NCBI RefSeq assembly: GCF_003415655.1
Contig: NZ_QRHC01000003.1
Location: 61,472-125,471 of the forward strand
DNA from: Vibrio maerlii
GTDB lineage: Bacteria > Pseudomonadota > Gammaproteobacteria > Enterobacterales > Vibrionaceae
DNA: 64,000 bases
Reading direction: 5' to 3'
The position numbers and the translations under genes were made by a program. How positions within the stretch are numbered: the first letter of the stretch is position 1; every line of letters starts with the position of its first letter. Positions 1-8,628 of the stretch are shown here, piece after piece. The notes below the pieces were generated by a model. That model saw only the letters and a program-made list of their open reading frames with translations. It did not search any database and had not been told where the DNA came from.

Positions 1-671
1 TTAAATACCATTCGATGATAAGCGGTTTCTCCGTCAATGATTTCATTGGTTGCGGTAGAGGTATGAACCGTTAAACCCAAAGATTCAATTTTGGCTTTTA
101 AGATATCCCCTGCGCCATCATCTAACTGAACTGGCATCAGTCGTGGAGCGAACTCAACCACATGGGTTTTTAGGCCAAGGAGCCTTAGCGCATTGGCCGC
201 CTCTAGACCTAGCAAACCACCACCAATCACCGCACCAGTTTTCGCACCAGAGCAAGCATTCTTAATCGCTTCTAAGTCATCCAAGGTGCGATAAACAAAC
301 ACATTGTCGCGGTCTTTGCCGGGGATAGGTGGAACAAACGGATACGAACCCGTAGCGAGCACTAGCTTGTCATATCCCAGCATCTCATCGCTATCGAGCT
401 TGATTGAGCGAGCCTCTTTATCAATCTCAGTGACGCACTTACCCAGTACGAGTTCAATACCGTGCTTTTCATACCACTCAACGCTACTCAACGCTAAATC
501 TTGTGGTGACTTTCCTGCGAATACTGAAGAGAGTTGGACTCGGTCATAAGCGATATCCCTCTCTTCACCGATAACGGTGATCTTCTGCTCTAAGTGAGCA
601 TGCTTCTCTACTAGTTGTGCAACTAAATGGTGTCCGACCATTCCGTTACCCACGACGATTACTCTTTCCAT
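1..671 (-). CDS. nirB: Nitrite reductase [NAD(P)H] large subunit, N-terminal part (cut by window edge)
   Basis: The first 223 codons of a leftward gene that runs off the window. The N-terminus has an FAD-binding Rossmann motif (VVGNGMVG, residues 5-12). A second nucleotide-binding motif (VIGGGLLGLEAA) follows at about residue 148, as in the pyridine nucleotide-disulfide oxidoreductase module of NirB. NirB reduces nitrite to ammonium in the cytoplasm using NAD(P)H, with siroheme and Fe-S domains that would lie outside the window. The ATG is preceded by an AAGGA ribosome site. Upstream nitrate-type ABC transporter genes on the same strand support an assimilatory role. Other members of this oxidoreductase family look similar at the N-terminus, so the name leans partly on context. 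Confidence 0.85.
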   Translation of the reverse strand, partial: MERVIVVGNGMVGHHLVAQLVEKHAHLEQKITVIGEERDIAYDRVQLSSVFAGKSPQDLALSSVEWYEKHGIELVLGKCVTEIDKEARSIKLDSDEMLGYDKLVLATGSYPFVPPIPGKDRDNVFVYRTLDDLEAIKNACSGAKTGAVIGGGLLGLEAANALRLLGLKTHVVEFAPRLMPVQLDDGAGDILKAKIESLGLTVHTSTATNEIIDGETAYHRMVF

Positions 672-707
672 AGTGCTTCCTTTCTAATTCTTAAACTACG
701 AGCTCGG

Positions 708-1643
708 TTATGCACTTTTTGCGCTCTGTTGTTTTCCATCTTTTTTCTTAGCTGGCTTTGGTTCTGAATGGCCCTGTTTCTCATACAGGAATCGCAGCAC
801 GGACTGTCGATGAGATTGATAGGTTGCATCATCCGCCAATGTCACTCGGTTACGTGGGCGCTCCAGCTTAATGTCTAGAACCTCACCAATCGTCGCGGCT
901 GGACCATTGGTCATCATGACGATTTTGTCCGACAGCAATACCGCCTCATCCACGTCATGAGTGATCATGATGACCGTGTTGTTTAGTTCGGCTTGAATCT
1001 TCATCAGTGCATCTTGCAGTCGAGCACGGGTTAACGCATCGAGCGCACCAAAAGGTTCATCCATCAACAATACTTTGGGCTTAAGCGCTAGTGCTCGCGC
1101 GATACCCACACGCTGCTTCATACCACCGGAAATCTCATCAGGCTTTTTGTCTGCTGCATGTTCCATCTGAATGAGCTCTAGATAATGGTCAACTTCCTGC
1201 TTGATCTCTTTTTTAGTCTTGCCTCGTGAAACCTGCTTGACCGCAAGTTCTACGTTTTCATACACGGTTAACCAAGGAAGCAAAGAGTGGTTTTGAAATA
1301 CCACCGCACGTTCAGGACCCGGCCCACTCACCTCACGTCCATCAACAATGACACCGCCATCTGTCGGCAGTAATAACCCAGCGACCAAGTTAAGTACGGT
1401 TGACTTGCCACAGCCTGAGTGGCCAATAAGAGAAATAAACTCTCCCTTTTTAATTTCTAAATTCACATCTTTTAGGGCAATAAACTCGCCTTGCGGTGTC
1501 GGGAAGCGCATACCAAGTTGTGTTAAGTCTAATAGCGGACGTGCCACTGCTTTCGATTCTGTCTTTTCTTGGTTGGCTTCAACATTGGGTAGTGCGGTCA
1601 CTACCGACTCCATTGCACTTTGCTTAATAAAATTCATCATCAT
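708..1643 (-). CDS. Nitrate/nitrite-type ABC transporter ATP-binding protein (NrtC/NrtD family)
   Basis: A 311-residue ABC ATPase that energises uptake of nitrate, nitrite or a related anion. Walker A is GHSGCGKST (about residues 74-82), the signature is SGGMKQR (172-178), Walker B is LLMDEP (192-197) and the switch histidine is in ITHD (about 227-230). It has a single ATPase module, so it resembles NrtD rather than the NrtC fusion with a solute-binding domain. An AAGGA ribosome site lies 5 bases before the first of three consecutive ATG codons. The gene lies between the permease and nirB on the same strand, consistent with one operon. The lysine-rich C-terminal tail has no recognisable function. 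Confidence 0.88.
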   Translation of the reverse strand: MMMNFIKQSAMESVVTALPNVEANQEKTESKAVARPLLDLTQLGMRFPTPQGEFIALKDVNLEIKKGEFISLIGHSGCGKSTVLNLVAGLLLPTDGGVIVDGREVSGPGPERAVVFQNHSLLPWLTVYENVELAVKQVSRGKTKKEIKQEVDHYLELIQMEHAADKKPDEISGGMKQRVGIARALALKPKVLLMDEPFGALDALTRARLQDALMKIQAELNNTVIMITHDVDEAVLLSDKIVMMTNGPAATIGEVLDIKLERPRNRVTLADDATYQSHRQSVLRFLYEKQGHSEPKPAKKKDGKQQSAKSA

Positions 1644-1696
1644 TCCATTCCTTCTGAATGCATCTAATACGGGCGGTTAGATCAACTTTGGGTTGC

Positions 1697-2665
1697 TTAG
1701 CGTAGTTGCTGTGATTTGTCCCAAGACAACCACTTTTGAAGCATCAACATGCCTCTATCGAGCAATAAACCGATAAAGCCAATCGTAATAACGGCAACCA
1801 TGATGCGACCTAACGATGCCGAGCTACCGTTCTGGAATTCATCCCATACGAACTTACCTAGTCCAGGGTTTTGCGCCAGCATCTCTGCCGCAATCAATAC
1901 CATCCAAGCAATACCTAAAGAGAGACGCAGACCGGTAAAGATCATTGGGATAGCAGAAGGCAATACAATCGTCGTAATGTGTTTCCACCAAGAGAGGCGT
2001 AGTACTTTACTTACGTTGATTAAGTCTTTATCTACGCTCGTCACACCCACAGCGGTGTTAATGAGGGTTGGCCACAAGCTACATAACGCAACCGTCAGCA
2101 GTGAGTTAACAAATGATTTTGCGACCAGTGGATCACTGCTCACATAAGTTGCACTCACAACCATGGTCACGATTGGCAACCATGCAAGCGGTGATACTGG
2201 CTTAAGAAGCTGGATAATTGGGTTAAATGCCTGATACAAGCCTTGGTTCAACCCCAAGACGATACCGAGGGGAATGGCAATCACTGATGCCAATATAAAG
2301 CCGCAAGCCACGGTAAACAAGCTCGTTAGAATTTGATCGAAGAAGGTTGGCTTGCCCGTGTAAGGACGGATTTTTACTTTTGCATCTGGGTTTTTCTCTA
2401 GTTTGGCTGCATTGCGCTTTTCTTGGCGTTCGATGAAAGCAACTTCTTTGTCTCGCTCTTCCATATGCTCAACAACTAAGTTATTGAACTGCTCCGCGGT
2501 TTGTACGGGGCCTGGCAAGGTACCAAGAGAGGTTTGTACCTGCTTGGCAGAGAGGTGCCAAATCATTAAGAAGATGCAGATACCTAAAATCGGTAACACG
2601 ATAAGTTTGCTACGATTCACCATCACCTCTCGGCTGGGAATCAGTGAAATTACATTGCTCGACAT
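1697..2665 (-). CDS. Nitrate/nitrite-type ABC transporter permease (NrtB family)
   Basis: A 322-residue inner-membrane permease. One hydrophobic segment lies near residues 20-40. A charged periplasmic-type stretch (about 70-108) follows, then about five membrane segments. The cytoplasmic coupling loop includes LRLSWWKHITTIVLPSAIP, typical of the BPD_transp_1 family (NrtB/SsuC/TauC). The charged insert after the first helix is longer than in many SsuC-like permeases. The ATPase follows after about 50 bases and the solute-binding protein precedes it on the same strand, giving a complete importer. Specificity for nitrate rather than taurine or sulfonates is inferred from nirB and the ANTAR regulator. 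Confidence 0.87.
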   Translation of the reverse strand: MSSNVISLIPSREVMVNRSKLIVLPILGICIFLMIWHLSAKQVQTSLGTLPGPVQTAEQFNNLVVEHMEERDKEVAFIERQEKRNAAKLEKNPDAKVKIRPYTGKPTFFDQILTSLFTVACGFILASVIAIPLGIVLGLNQGLYQAFNPIIQLLKPVSPLAWLPIVTMVVSATYVSSDPLVAKSFVNSLLTVALCSLWPTLINTAVGVTSVDKDLINVSKVLRLSWWKHITTIVLPSAIPMIFTGLRLSLGIAWMVLIAAEMLAQNPGLGKFVWDEFQNGSSASLGRIMVAVITIGFIGLLLDRGMLMLQKWLSWDKSQQLR

Positions 2666-2747
2666 AATGACATCCTTGAATTTGAATCTTTGGGTAATTC
2701 CCTAAAGGGCGGTCAAGCTCGACCGCCATATACCTGTAATCAGTGTT

Positions 2748-4163
2748 TTAGTTTTTCGCTACGCTTCCTTCAGCCCCTTGAAGACCAATATTGAACTTCT
2801 CCAAGTAAGCATTGGGTTGGCGACCGTCGTAAACGATGTTGTCGATGAAGTGAGTTTGTGGAGAGCGGAAACCATCTTCTTTAGCAAACTCGGGGAAGTC
2901 AGAAGTTTCTAATACCCCATCTTCCACCAGTGCTAGTGCTGCTTCAGCATAGATATCCGGGCGGTACACTTTCTTCGCCACATCCATGTACCAAGAATCT
3001 GGTTTTTGCTCTGAGATCTGTCCCCAGCGACGCATTTGAGTCAGATACCAAATCGCGTCACTGTAGTATGGGTATGTCGCGTTATGACGGAAGAACACGT
3101 TGAAGTCAGGCACATCACGTTTATCCCCCTTCTCATATTCAAACGTACCCGTCATAGAGTTTGCGATAACTTCATAGTCCGCACCCACGTACTGACTTTT
3201 CGCCAGCAGTTTCACAGCTTCAGGGCGGTTTGCGTTGTCGTTTTCATCCAGCCAGTGTGCTGCTCGAATCAAGGCTTTTACAACGCGTAGGTGAGTGTTC
3301 GGGTATTTCTCAGCCCAAGACTTTGAGACACCAAATACCTTTTCTGGGTTGTTCTTCCAGATTTCATAATCTGTCACAACAGGTACGCCAATGCCTTTAA
3401 ACACCGCTTGTTGGTTCCAAGGTTCGCCTACGCAGTAACCCTTGATCGTGCCTGCTTCCATTGTTGCTGGCATTTGCGGCGGTGGGGTCACACTAAGCAA
3501 TACGTCAGCATCAATCTGACCCGTGTTATCCCCTTTTTCCGGAGCATAGAATCCTGGGTGAATACCACCAGCAGCTAACCAGTAGCGCAATTCATAGTTG
3601 TGTGTCGATACAGGGAATACCATCCCCATGTTGAACGGCTTACCTTCATCTAATTGGGCTTCAACCACAGGTTTTAGTGCATCGGCTTTGATTGGATGAA
3701 CAGGTTTACCATCGGGTTGCATTTCGAGGTGTGGCTTCATCTGTTCCCAAGTGTCGTTTGATACCGTGATTGCATTACCGTTTAAATCCATACTAAACGC
3801 GGTAATGACTTCAGCCTGAGTACCAATACCAATCGTCGCACCTAGTGGCTGACCCGCCAGCATGTGCGCACCATCAAGCTCGCCATCGATGACTCGATCG
3901 AGTAATACCTTCCAGTTTGCTTGCGCTTCTAATGTGACGTACAGACCTTCATCTTCAAAAAAGCCTTTTTCATAAGCGACCGCAAGTGGCGCCATATCGG
4001 TGAGCTTGATAAAGCCAAATTTAAGATCCTCTAGTTCTGGCTCCCCGACCTCAGCATGAGCTAATTGCATACTTGGTTGCATGACTGCCACGCTCAATGC
4101 GACCAAGCTAATCAGCTTTTTCTTAGTCTTCACCTTATGCTCTAGGTATTGTTTAAATTGCAT
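2748..4163 (-). CDS. Nitrate-binding periplasmic protein of an ABC transporter (NrtA/CmpA family)
   Basis: A 471-residue solute-binding protein. It starts with a Sec-type signal peptide: a basic run KVKTKKK, a hydrophobic core, then AHA before EVGEPELE. The body fits the NrtA/CmpA group ([21 protein letters not shown] near the mature N-terminus, [10 protein letters not shown] mid-protein). It would capture nitrate or nitrite in the periplasm for the permease and ATPase encoded downstream. I chose the ATG at 4163 over one six codons upstream because GGAG stands 7 bases before it and nothing similar precedes the first. A roughly 220-base leader with a terminator hairpin lies upstream. Confidence 0.87.
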   Translation of the reverse strand: MQFKQYLEHKVKTKKKLISLVALSVAVMQPSMQLAHAEVGEPELEDLKFGFIKLTDMAPLAVAYEKGFFEDEGLYVTLEAQANWKVLLDRVIDGELDGAHMLAGQPLGATIGIGTQAEVITAFSMDLNGNAITVSNDTWEQMKPHLEMQPDGKPVHPIKADALKPVVEAQLDEGKPFNMGMVFPVSTHNYELRYWLAAGGIHPGFYAPEKGDNTGQIDADVLLSVTPPPQMPATMEAGTIKGYCVGEPWNQQAVFKGIGVPVVTDYEIWKNNPEKVFGVSKSWAEKYPNTHLRVVKALIRAAHWLDENDNANRPEAVKLLAKSQYVGADYEVIANSMTGTFEYEKGDKRDVPDFNVFFRHNATYPYYSDAIWYLTQMRRWGQISEQKPDSWYMDVAKKVYRPDIYAEAALALVEDGVLETSDFPEFAKEDGFRSPQTHFIDNIVYDGRQPNAYLEKFNIGLQGAEGSVAKN

Positions 4164-4181
4164 ATGAATACTCCGTTTCAT

Positions 4182-4392
4182 GATAAAAGCTTTTGTTGCG
4201 CTCCCCTGCCCATCATTGGTAATGACTTAACTCCCAAAAGGTCTAGCGCTCTTAAAAGCAAAAAGGCGCTACTGTGTCTCCACAGTAGCGCCTTTGCTAT
4301 TTACGTTAGCTCTGCAACTTGCAGGGGTAACGCCTTTCAGAAGCCATAACGGCTTGGGGGTCTGTTTGTAATTGCTTACTTAAGATATATGT
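4182..4392 (-). promoter_or_regulatory. Transcribed leader of the nrtA-nirB operon with putative ANTAR-dependent antitermination elements
   Basis: On the minus strand the order is a sigma54-like promoter (4393-4408), a small hairpin AAGCC-GTTAT-GGCTT (about 4340-4354), a second hairpin with CTGC/GCAG at its tip inside a CGTTA/TAACG stem (about 4304-4333), and then a strong terminator at 4262-4295. The start codon comes about 100 bases later. The next gene upstream encodes an ANTAR-domain protein, a family known to bind paired hairpins and relieve leader termination (NasR and NasT systems). The tip loops look like 5 rather than the classic 6 bases, so the exact ANTAR motif is not proven here. 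Confidence 0.6.
4255..4295 (-). terminator. Leader (attenuator) terminator upstream of nrtA
   Basis: A perfect 15-bp stem (4262-4276 with 4281-4295) and a 4-base loop. On the minus strand it is followed by TTTTGCTTTT. It lies between the putative sigma54 promoter and the nrtA start, so it would stop transcription of the transport and nirB genes unless relieved. Confidence 0.85.
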
Positions 4393-4408
4393 ATCAAGGG
4401 TTGTGCCA
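4393..4408 (-). promoter_or_regulatory. Sigma54-like promoter of the nrtA operon
   Basis: The minus strand reads TGGCAC-AACCC-TTGAT, with exact -24/-12 spacing and one departure from consensus (GA for GC at -12). Upstream at about 4470-4500 are GCAC/GGTGC half-sites that could bind NtrC, though no full NtrC palindrome is seen. Transcription would start near 4382, just before the leader hairpins. Confidence 0.55.
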
Positions 4409-4527
4409 ACTTTTAATTAACATTACTTTCAGACACTTAATCAATATTACAACTCTTTGCATTGATACGGTGCGTTGAAATAGTGCGACCTGCACCACAT
4501 TTTTATTTTTCTTATAACCCCAAAGTA

Positions 4528-5103
4528 TTAGCGAGCCTTACTCAGTTCTTCGACCACTCGCTTAGCTATTTGATACATAGATTGATTGGCATTCATTGCT
4601 GTCGATTGAATCATTTGATGAGCCTTTTGCTCAGTTAGACCATGCTTGTCCATCAACAGGCCTTTCGCTCGATCAATCCACACTTTGTTTTTCGCTTCTT
4701 GCTCTAATTGGTGGAGCTTCTTCTCAATGGCATCAAATTCTTGTCGTGATGCATAGGCATACTCCAACCACGGATCCATATCTTCGTTTACGATAGAAGG
4801 TTGAATAACTGCCCCTTTAAGCGAGGCTAACTGGCTGAAACTACTTATTTTTGATAGTGAGGTAACGATAAGAAGAGGGAGTGATTGCGAATGACAATAG
4901 TCAATGACTAGCGAAACCTCGGCACTAAAACTGGGCCAGAACAGAACGACCACAGCACCTTGCTGATTTTGCGCCACCAGTTCGAAGTTACCTAATGTGC
5001 AATTGTGTATATTGGTGGTATTTGGGTCAAAGCTCGGCTCATCGACTTCCCCCATACTGTAATGGCAAGCAATCACATCCCTTGTGTTTTCTGCTCTCAT
5101 CAT
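4528..5103 (-). CDS. ANTAR-domain RNA-binding antiterminator (NasT-like)
   Basis: A 191-residue cytoplasmic protein. The N-terminal part (about 30-120) looks like a degenerate receiver fold without the usual acidic pocket or phospho-acceptor. A short coiled-coil-like helix (about 122-140) follows. The C-terminal ANTAR domain (about 135-190) contains the family pattern KGLLMDKHGLTEQKAH. ANTAR proteins bind paired hairpins in leader RNA and prevent formation of a terminator. The following leader at 4182-4392, with its terminator, is the obvious target. The start has AAGGAG 7 bases upstream. A sigma54-type promoter at 5160-5174 suggests nitrogen-limitation control. No nitrate-sensing NIT domain or NasS partner is visible in the window. 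Confidence 0.82.
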   Translation of the reverse strand: MMRAENTRDVIACHYSMGEVDEPSFDPNTTNIHNCTLGNFELVAQNQQGAVVVLFWPSFSAEVSLVIDYCHSQSLPLLIVTSLSKISSFSQLASLKGAVIQPSIVNEDMDPWLEYAYASRQEFDAIEKKLHQLEQEAKNKVWIDRAKGLLMDKHGLTEQKAHQMIQSTAMNANQSMYQIAKRVVEELSKAR

Positions 5104-5159
5104 ATCCCACTCCTTGTGACTGAATCTTTCAATGTTTAATTCGTAATCACTAGGTTAGA

Positions 5160-5174
5160 GCAAAGCACATGCCA
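5160..5174 (-). promoter_or_regulatory. Sigma54-type promoter of the ANTAR regulator gene
   Basis: The minus strand reads TGGCATG-TGCT-TTGC, matching the -24/-12 consensus with one substitution and correct spacing. It lies about 57 bases before the start codon of the ANTAR gene. Confidence 0.65.
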
Positions 5175-5243
5175 ATCATGATTTAAAGCAAGCAAAGCAC
5201 TCGACAAGCCAAGCAACAAGGCCGTGATCGGATTGCAGTGGGG

Positions 5244-5278
5244 AAAATAAAAAGAGGACTAGATATCTAGTCCTCAGC
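5244..5278 (-). terminator. Terminator after asmA
   Basis: A perfect 22-base palindrome at 5254-5275 (half-site GAGGACTAGAT). On the minus strand it is followed by TTTTTATTTT. It ends the leftward asmA transcript. Confidence 0.85.
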
Positions 5279-5317
5279 CAAAGCAGTTTTGCTATCTGTT
5301 TTCTTTATACAGGTGTG

Positions 5318-7432
5318 TTAGTTAAACAAGCCTTTCAGCAGACCATCGACGGCCTTCTTGGTCTTCTCATCTTTGATCTTGTCGGTGATCTTCTCTACTC
5401 CGCGGTCGAGCTCTTTCTGTGCTTTCTGTTTCAGCACATCATCAAATACAAGCTTGAATTTAGGATCCGCCCAAGAGCCAGAGATGTTCACAGGGATAGT
5501 GACATCTTTTAGCTCATCGATATCTTTACCACCTTGCCCTTCTAACGAACCAACAAAAGAAGTGCTAACAGTAAAATCAACCGTCTCTTTTAGATAGTTT
5601 GCAGAACCATTACCGCGGATACGAAGTAAAGGTGACTGCATTGTGAGGTTGTCTGTTGTAACAATGCCTTTGTTTAATTTAAGTGTCGCTTCCATAGCAC
5701 TAAAATCAGTTTTTTCAGCCTCTGCAGTTGCTTCAACCTTATCGCCTTTAAACTTCGCGTAGTTCTCACGTATCAATTTAGCGACGTTGATACCGTTGAC
5801 TGCACCGTCTTCAAACTTAATGCCAATCGTACCTGCCAGATTTTCCATAATGCCCGTTGGCGTTAAACTGCTTCCTTTCACATTAACCTGAATGTTACCC
5901 GTACCTTCAAGCATGTCGTTTTGTGCGACATCAATTAGCATTGGCTGTACCTTAACACCCTGAATGTTCTTCACTGCAGTGTAAGTTGCAGGAGTCTTAC
6001 GTCCGTCGAGCTTTGCCGTTGCTGAGATAGACCCTTGGTACAAATTTGAAGTGAATGAAGTCAGCTCAGCTATGCCATCTTTGACCAAAAATGCCGCTTT
6101 AACATTTTGCAGTTTTGCATTGTTGGCTTTGAATTTATCAATCGAAATCTCACCTTTAACATCAACGATTTTAAGTGCCGATAAGTCAGGTTCGACTTCT
6201 GGTTGAGGTTCAGCTTTAGCAGAAGATGTATTTTTAGTACCTTCGCCTTCAGCTGCTCCTGTTTCCTCAGTAGATTGACTCAAACCTAGGAACTCATCGA
6301 GGTCAATGTTCGGGCTGTGCAGAGCAAAACGAACTTTAGGAATATCTGCCAGAGTCACCTCTGCGTTACCATCTAATTCAATCGCATTTGCTGCTAGTCG
6401 CTCTAGAATAAACTTGAGGTGGTTTTTAGTGATATCAAACTCTAGATCTGAGTTCATCGCAATCTTCATTGGAGATTGAGGTAGAGTCTCACCTTGGAGG
6501 TCAGCATCAAGTGTTAGCTTAGTTAATTTAACTAGACTAACCGCCTTATCGACCATTAATGACGTTGTACCATTCATATCAACATCTAAGCCTGCGGCTT
6601 GACCTTTTACGCCAAAAGTCACGGCATTTACTTTGTCAAACTCAAACGTATCCAAAGCGAGCTTTATCGATTCAATATCATTACTCGGATCTTTGTACGA
6701 CGCATTCAGGTTGATATTACGCAGTGCATAATCAGCAAAGCCTTGGCTCAATAAGAACTCTAAATCACCACTTGCCGAAATGTTCTGCTCGTTGATTTCA
6801 GCCTTCGCAGCAAACGTTGCTTTAGTCCAAGTTTCAATAGCAAACTCAGATAAATTCAAGCTCACATCATAAAGTTTAGTCAGTGAACCCGCTTGCTTAT
6901 CATTGATTTCAACCGCCGCATTCGAAACTGAAATACCCGCTAGCTGAAGAGTCCACTCAGAAGTTTCACTTGATGAACTTTCTGGGGTAGGAGCCGCCTC
7001 TGATGTTTCTGTAGCTGTCTCTTCAGTTTGCGCCGATTGAGCTTGCGTTAGTGCGTCTAGATTCGTACGACCATCTTTTAGGGTTTCGAGATTGAACTCT
7101 GCACCATCTAATACGACGTTACCAATCTCCAATGTTTGGCTTAGTAGTGGCTGAACCGATACCTCAATGCCTACTTTCTCTACTTTAAACAAATTCTGAC
7201 TTTCAAAGCCTTGTGGGTTTCGAAGTTCTGTTCGGCCTAGCTCAAATCCGATAGCAGGGAAAAATTGCCAACTGATGTCACCTTCAATGACAAGATCGAG
7301 ACCTGTATGGGTTTTCGCTTGCTCAACAATCAAAGGTTTAAATTGATTGGGGTTAATAAGAAGAATAAGTGCCAAAAATGCTGCAACAATGGCAAACAAT
7401 GGGACACCTAAGAAAAGAAACAACTTTTTCAT
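5318..7432 (-). CDS. asmA: AsmA family protein (outer-membrane/envelope homeostasis)
   Basis: 704 residues, one N-terminal membrane anchor (about 4-26), then a long periplasmic region rich in short beta strands, as in AsmA-like lipid-transfer and envelope proteins. The start of the family is recognisable (NPNQFKPLIVEQAKTHTGLDL). The AsmA C-terminal region is seen as LEGTGNIQVNVKG and GSWADPKFKL near 500-680. Two low-complexity Ser/Thr/Glu/Ala linkers occur, near 138-160 and 385-410. AsmA proteins are implicated in outer-membrane assembly and phospholipid transport; the exact role here is not shown by sequence. The gene follows udk on the same strand, but a terminator between them suggests separate transcription. 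Confidence 0.88.
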   Translation of the reverse strand: MKKLFLFLGVPLFAIVAAFLALILLINPNQFKPLIVEQAKTHTGLDLVIEGDISWQFFPAIGFELGRTELRNPQGFESQNLFKVEKVGIEVSVQPLLSQTLEIGNVVLDGAEFNLETLKDGRTNLDALTQAQSAQTEETATETSEAAPTPESSSSETSEWTLQLAGISVSNAAVEINDKQAGSLTKLYDVSLNLSEFAIETWTKATFAAKAEINEQNISASGDLEFLLSQGFADYALRNINLNASYKDPSNDIESIKLALDTFEFDKVNAVTFGVKGQAAGLDVDMNGTTSLMVDKAVSLVKLTKLTLDADLQGETLPQSPMKIAMNSDLEFDITKNHLKFILERLAANAIELDGNAEVTLADIPKVRFALHSPNIDLDEFLGLSQSTEETGAAEGEGTKNTSSAKAEPQPEVEPDLSALKIVDVKGEISIDKFKANNAKLQNVKAAFLVKDGIAELTSFTSNLYQGSISATAKLDGRKTPATYTAVKNIQGVKVQPMLIDVAQNDMLEGTGNIQVNVKGSSLTPTGIMENLAGTIGIKFEDGAVNGINVAKLIRENYAKFKGDKVEATAEAEKTDFSAMEATLKLNKGIVTTDNLTMQSPLLRIRGNGSANYLKETVDFTVSTSFVGSLEGQGGKDIDELKDVTIPVNISGSWADPKFKLVFDDVLKQKAQKELDRGVEKITDKIKDEKTKKAVDGLLKGLFN

Positions 7433-7499
7433 TAGCGTTTTCCTTGCTGACGAACGTTCCTAAAGAAAGGGGATGAAATAATTATAGAGCCCAATATAC

Positions 7500-7528
7500 A
7501 AAAAGTGGCACCTAATGTGCCACTTCTC
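7500..7528 (-). terminator. Terminator after udk
   Basis: A 9-bp stem AAGTGGCAC/GTGCCACTT (7504-7526) with a 5-base loop, followed on the minus strand by a T run. It lies just downstream of udk. Confidence 0.85.
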
Positions 7529-7563
7529 AGTAAATTAATTTATTAAAAATCGTTAAAAAAGCA

Positions 7564-8205
7564 TTACGATTTTAATAGCTTAGCGATGTGTGCTTTAAGT
7601 ACGTCAATTGCGATGCGGTTCTTACCACCTCGAGGAACAATAATATCCGCATGTTGCTTAGAAGGTTCGATAAACTGCATAAACATCGGACGAACTGTTT
7701 GTTGGTATTGTTTAAGTACAGAATCCATTGTACGGCCACGCTCTTCTACGTCGCGTTTAACGCGGCGAAGTAGACAAATATCTAGTGGGGTGTCCATAAA
7801 CACCGTAGCATGCATTAACTTACGAAGGCGCGGGTCAGTCAGAAGCAGGATACCTTCAAGAATGATTACCTTCTTTGGGGTCATCGTATTAGTGTTCTCT
7901 GTACGAGTATGCTCTGTGTAGCTGTACTCTGGAACTTCTACTGCTTCTCCGCGAGTCAAAGACTCCAGGTGTTCACACAGTAAGTCATGATCCATTGCGT
8001 TCGGGTGGTCATAGTTCGTTTTAACGCGCTCTTCCATGCTCAAATGAGTTTGGTCGTTGTAGTAACAATCTTCCGTAATGACACCAATTTGCTCGTCACC
8101 CACTTTAGCACGCAACTCATTGTAAATTGTGCTAGCAATTAGGCTTTTACCTGACGCTGAAGCGCCTGCGATACCTACGATGACACATTGATTATTATCA
8201 GACAT
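7564..8205 (-). CDS. udk: Uridine kinase
   Basis: A 213-residue cytoplasmic kinase of the pyrimidine salvage pathway, phosphorylating uridine and cytidine to UMP and CMP. The P-loop is GASASGKS (about residues 13-20). Family-specific stretches [38 protein letters not shown] and [17 protein letters not shown] all appear in the expected order. Length matches the E. coli enzyme. I prefer the start at MSDNN (8205) because homologues begin there; an in-frame ATG four codons upstream is possible. It is divergent from the EF-G paralogue across a 420-base region. Confidence 0.95.
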   Translation of the reverse strand: MSDNNQCVIVGIAGASASGKSLIASTIYNELRAKVGDEQIGVITEDCYYNDQTHLSMEERVKTNYDHPNAMDHDLLCEHLESLTRGEAVEVPEYSYTEHTRTENTNTMTPKKVIILEGILLLTDPRLRKLMHATVFMDTPLDICLLRRVKRDVEERGRTMDSVLKQYQQTVRPMFMQFIEPSKQHADIIVPRGGKNRIAIDVLKAHIAKLLKS

Positions 8206-8394
8206 TATTTTTTGCACCCGATGATGTGGTTTAGAATGGAAACCCTAAAATTATAAGGCTTACAAATCAATGTGACTAGCGCATGATGCGCATTGGTCGA
8301 AAAAACTGTTTTTTCGGTCAAAAAGCAAACAGCCCACCTTATTTAAAAACTGTGATCCCTTAACCCTTTCGAGAAACTGGTTTGGTCGACATAT

Positions 8395-8628
8395 GAATTA
8401 AGTCACACAAAAAGTGTGGATATAAAGGCAAACTAGAGTTATGTGTCATAACCATCATGGAAGTGTATGCACGAGGCGTTCCGGAAAGTTTGTTGGAAGA
8501 CGATATGGCGGTAACCCCGCCTTACCAAATATGAAAGCGAGTCATAGCACTCAAGCGACCTGACTAAATGCGGCTCAGGGGCTTTATCAGGTTGGTAAAT
8601 TGTCGAACAACACTTTCAAGGAGGCACT
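8395..8628 (+). promoter_or_regulatory. Long structured 5' leader of the EF-G paralogue
   Basis: The udk/EF-G-paralogue intergenic region contains many nested complementary segments. GCAAACT (about 8428) pairs with AGTTTGT (about 8487). GTTAT/ATAAC forms a hairpin, GGAA...TTCC encloses a GTG-TATG-CAC hairpin, and GGCGG/CCGCC forms another. TTACCA (8522) pairs with TGGTAA (8593), enclosing a long interrupted hairpin CGACCTGA...TCAGGTTG (8556-8594). An AAGGAGG ribosome site follows about 8617. This much structure ahead of a strong ribosome site suggests a cis-regulatory RNA. I do not recognise the class. The rest of 8206-8395 shows only AT-rich sequence and a short GAAAAAAC/GTTTTTTC inverted repeat. 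Confidence 0.5.

Noticed and set aside
4470..4500. Full NtrC enhancer upstream of nrtA
   Set aside because: Only half-sites in the wrong relative orientation are seen, so it is mentioned as a possibility rather than annotated.
8401..8500. c-di-GMP (GEMM) riboswitch before the EF-G paralogue, suggested by GGCAAAC
   Set aside because: Only this short string fits; the downstream GEMM core and tetraloop receptor are not found.
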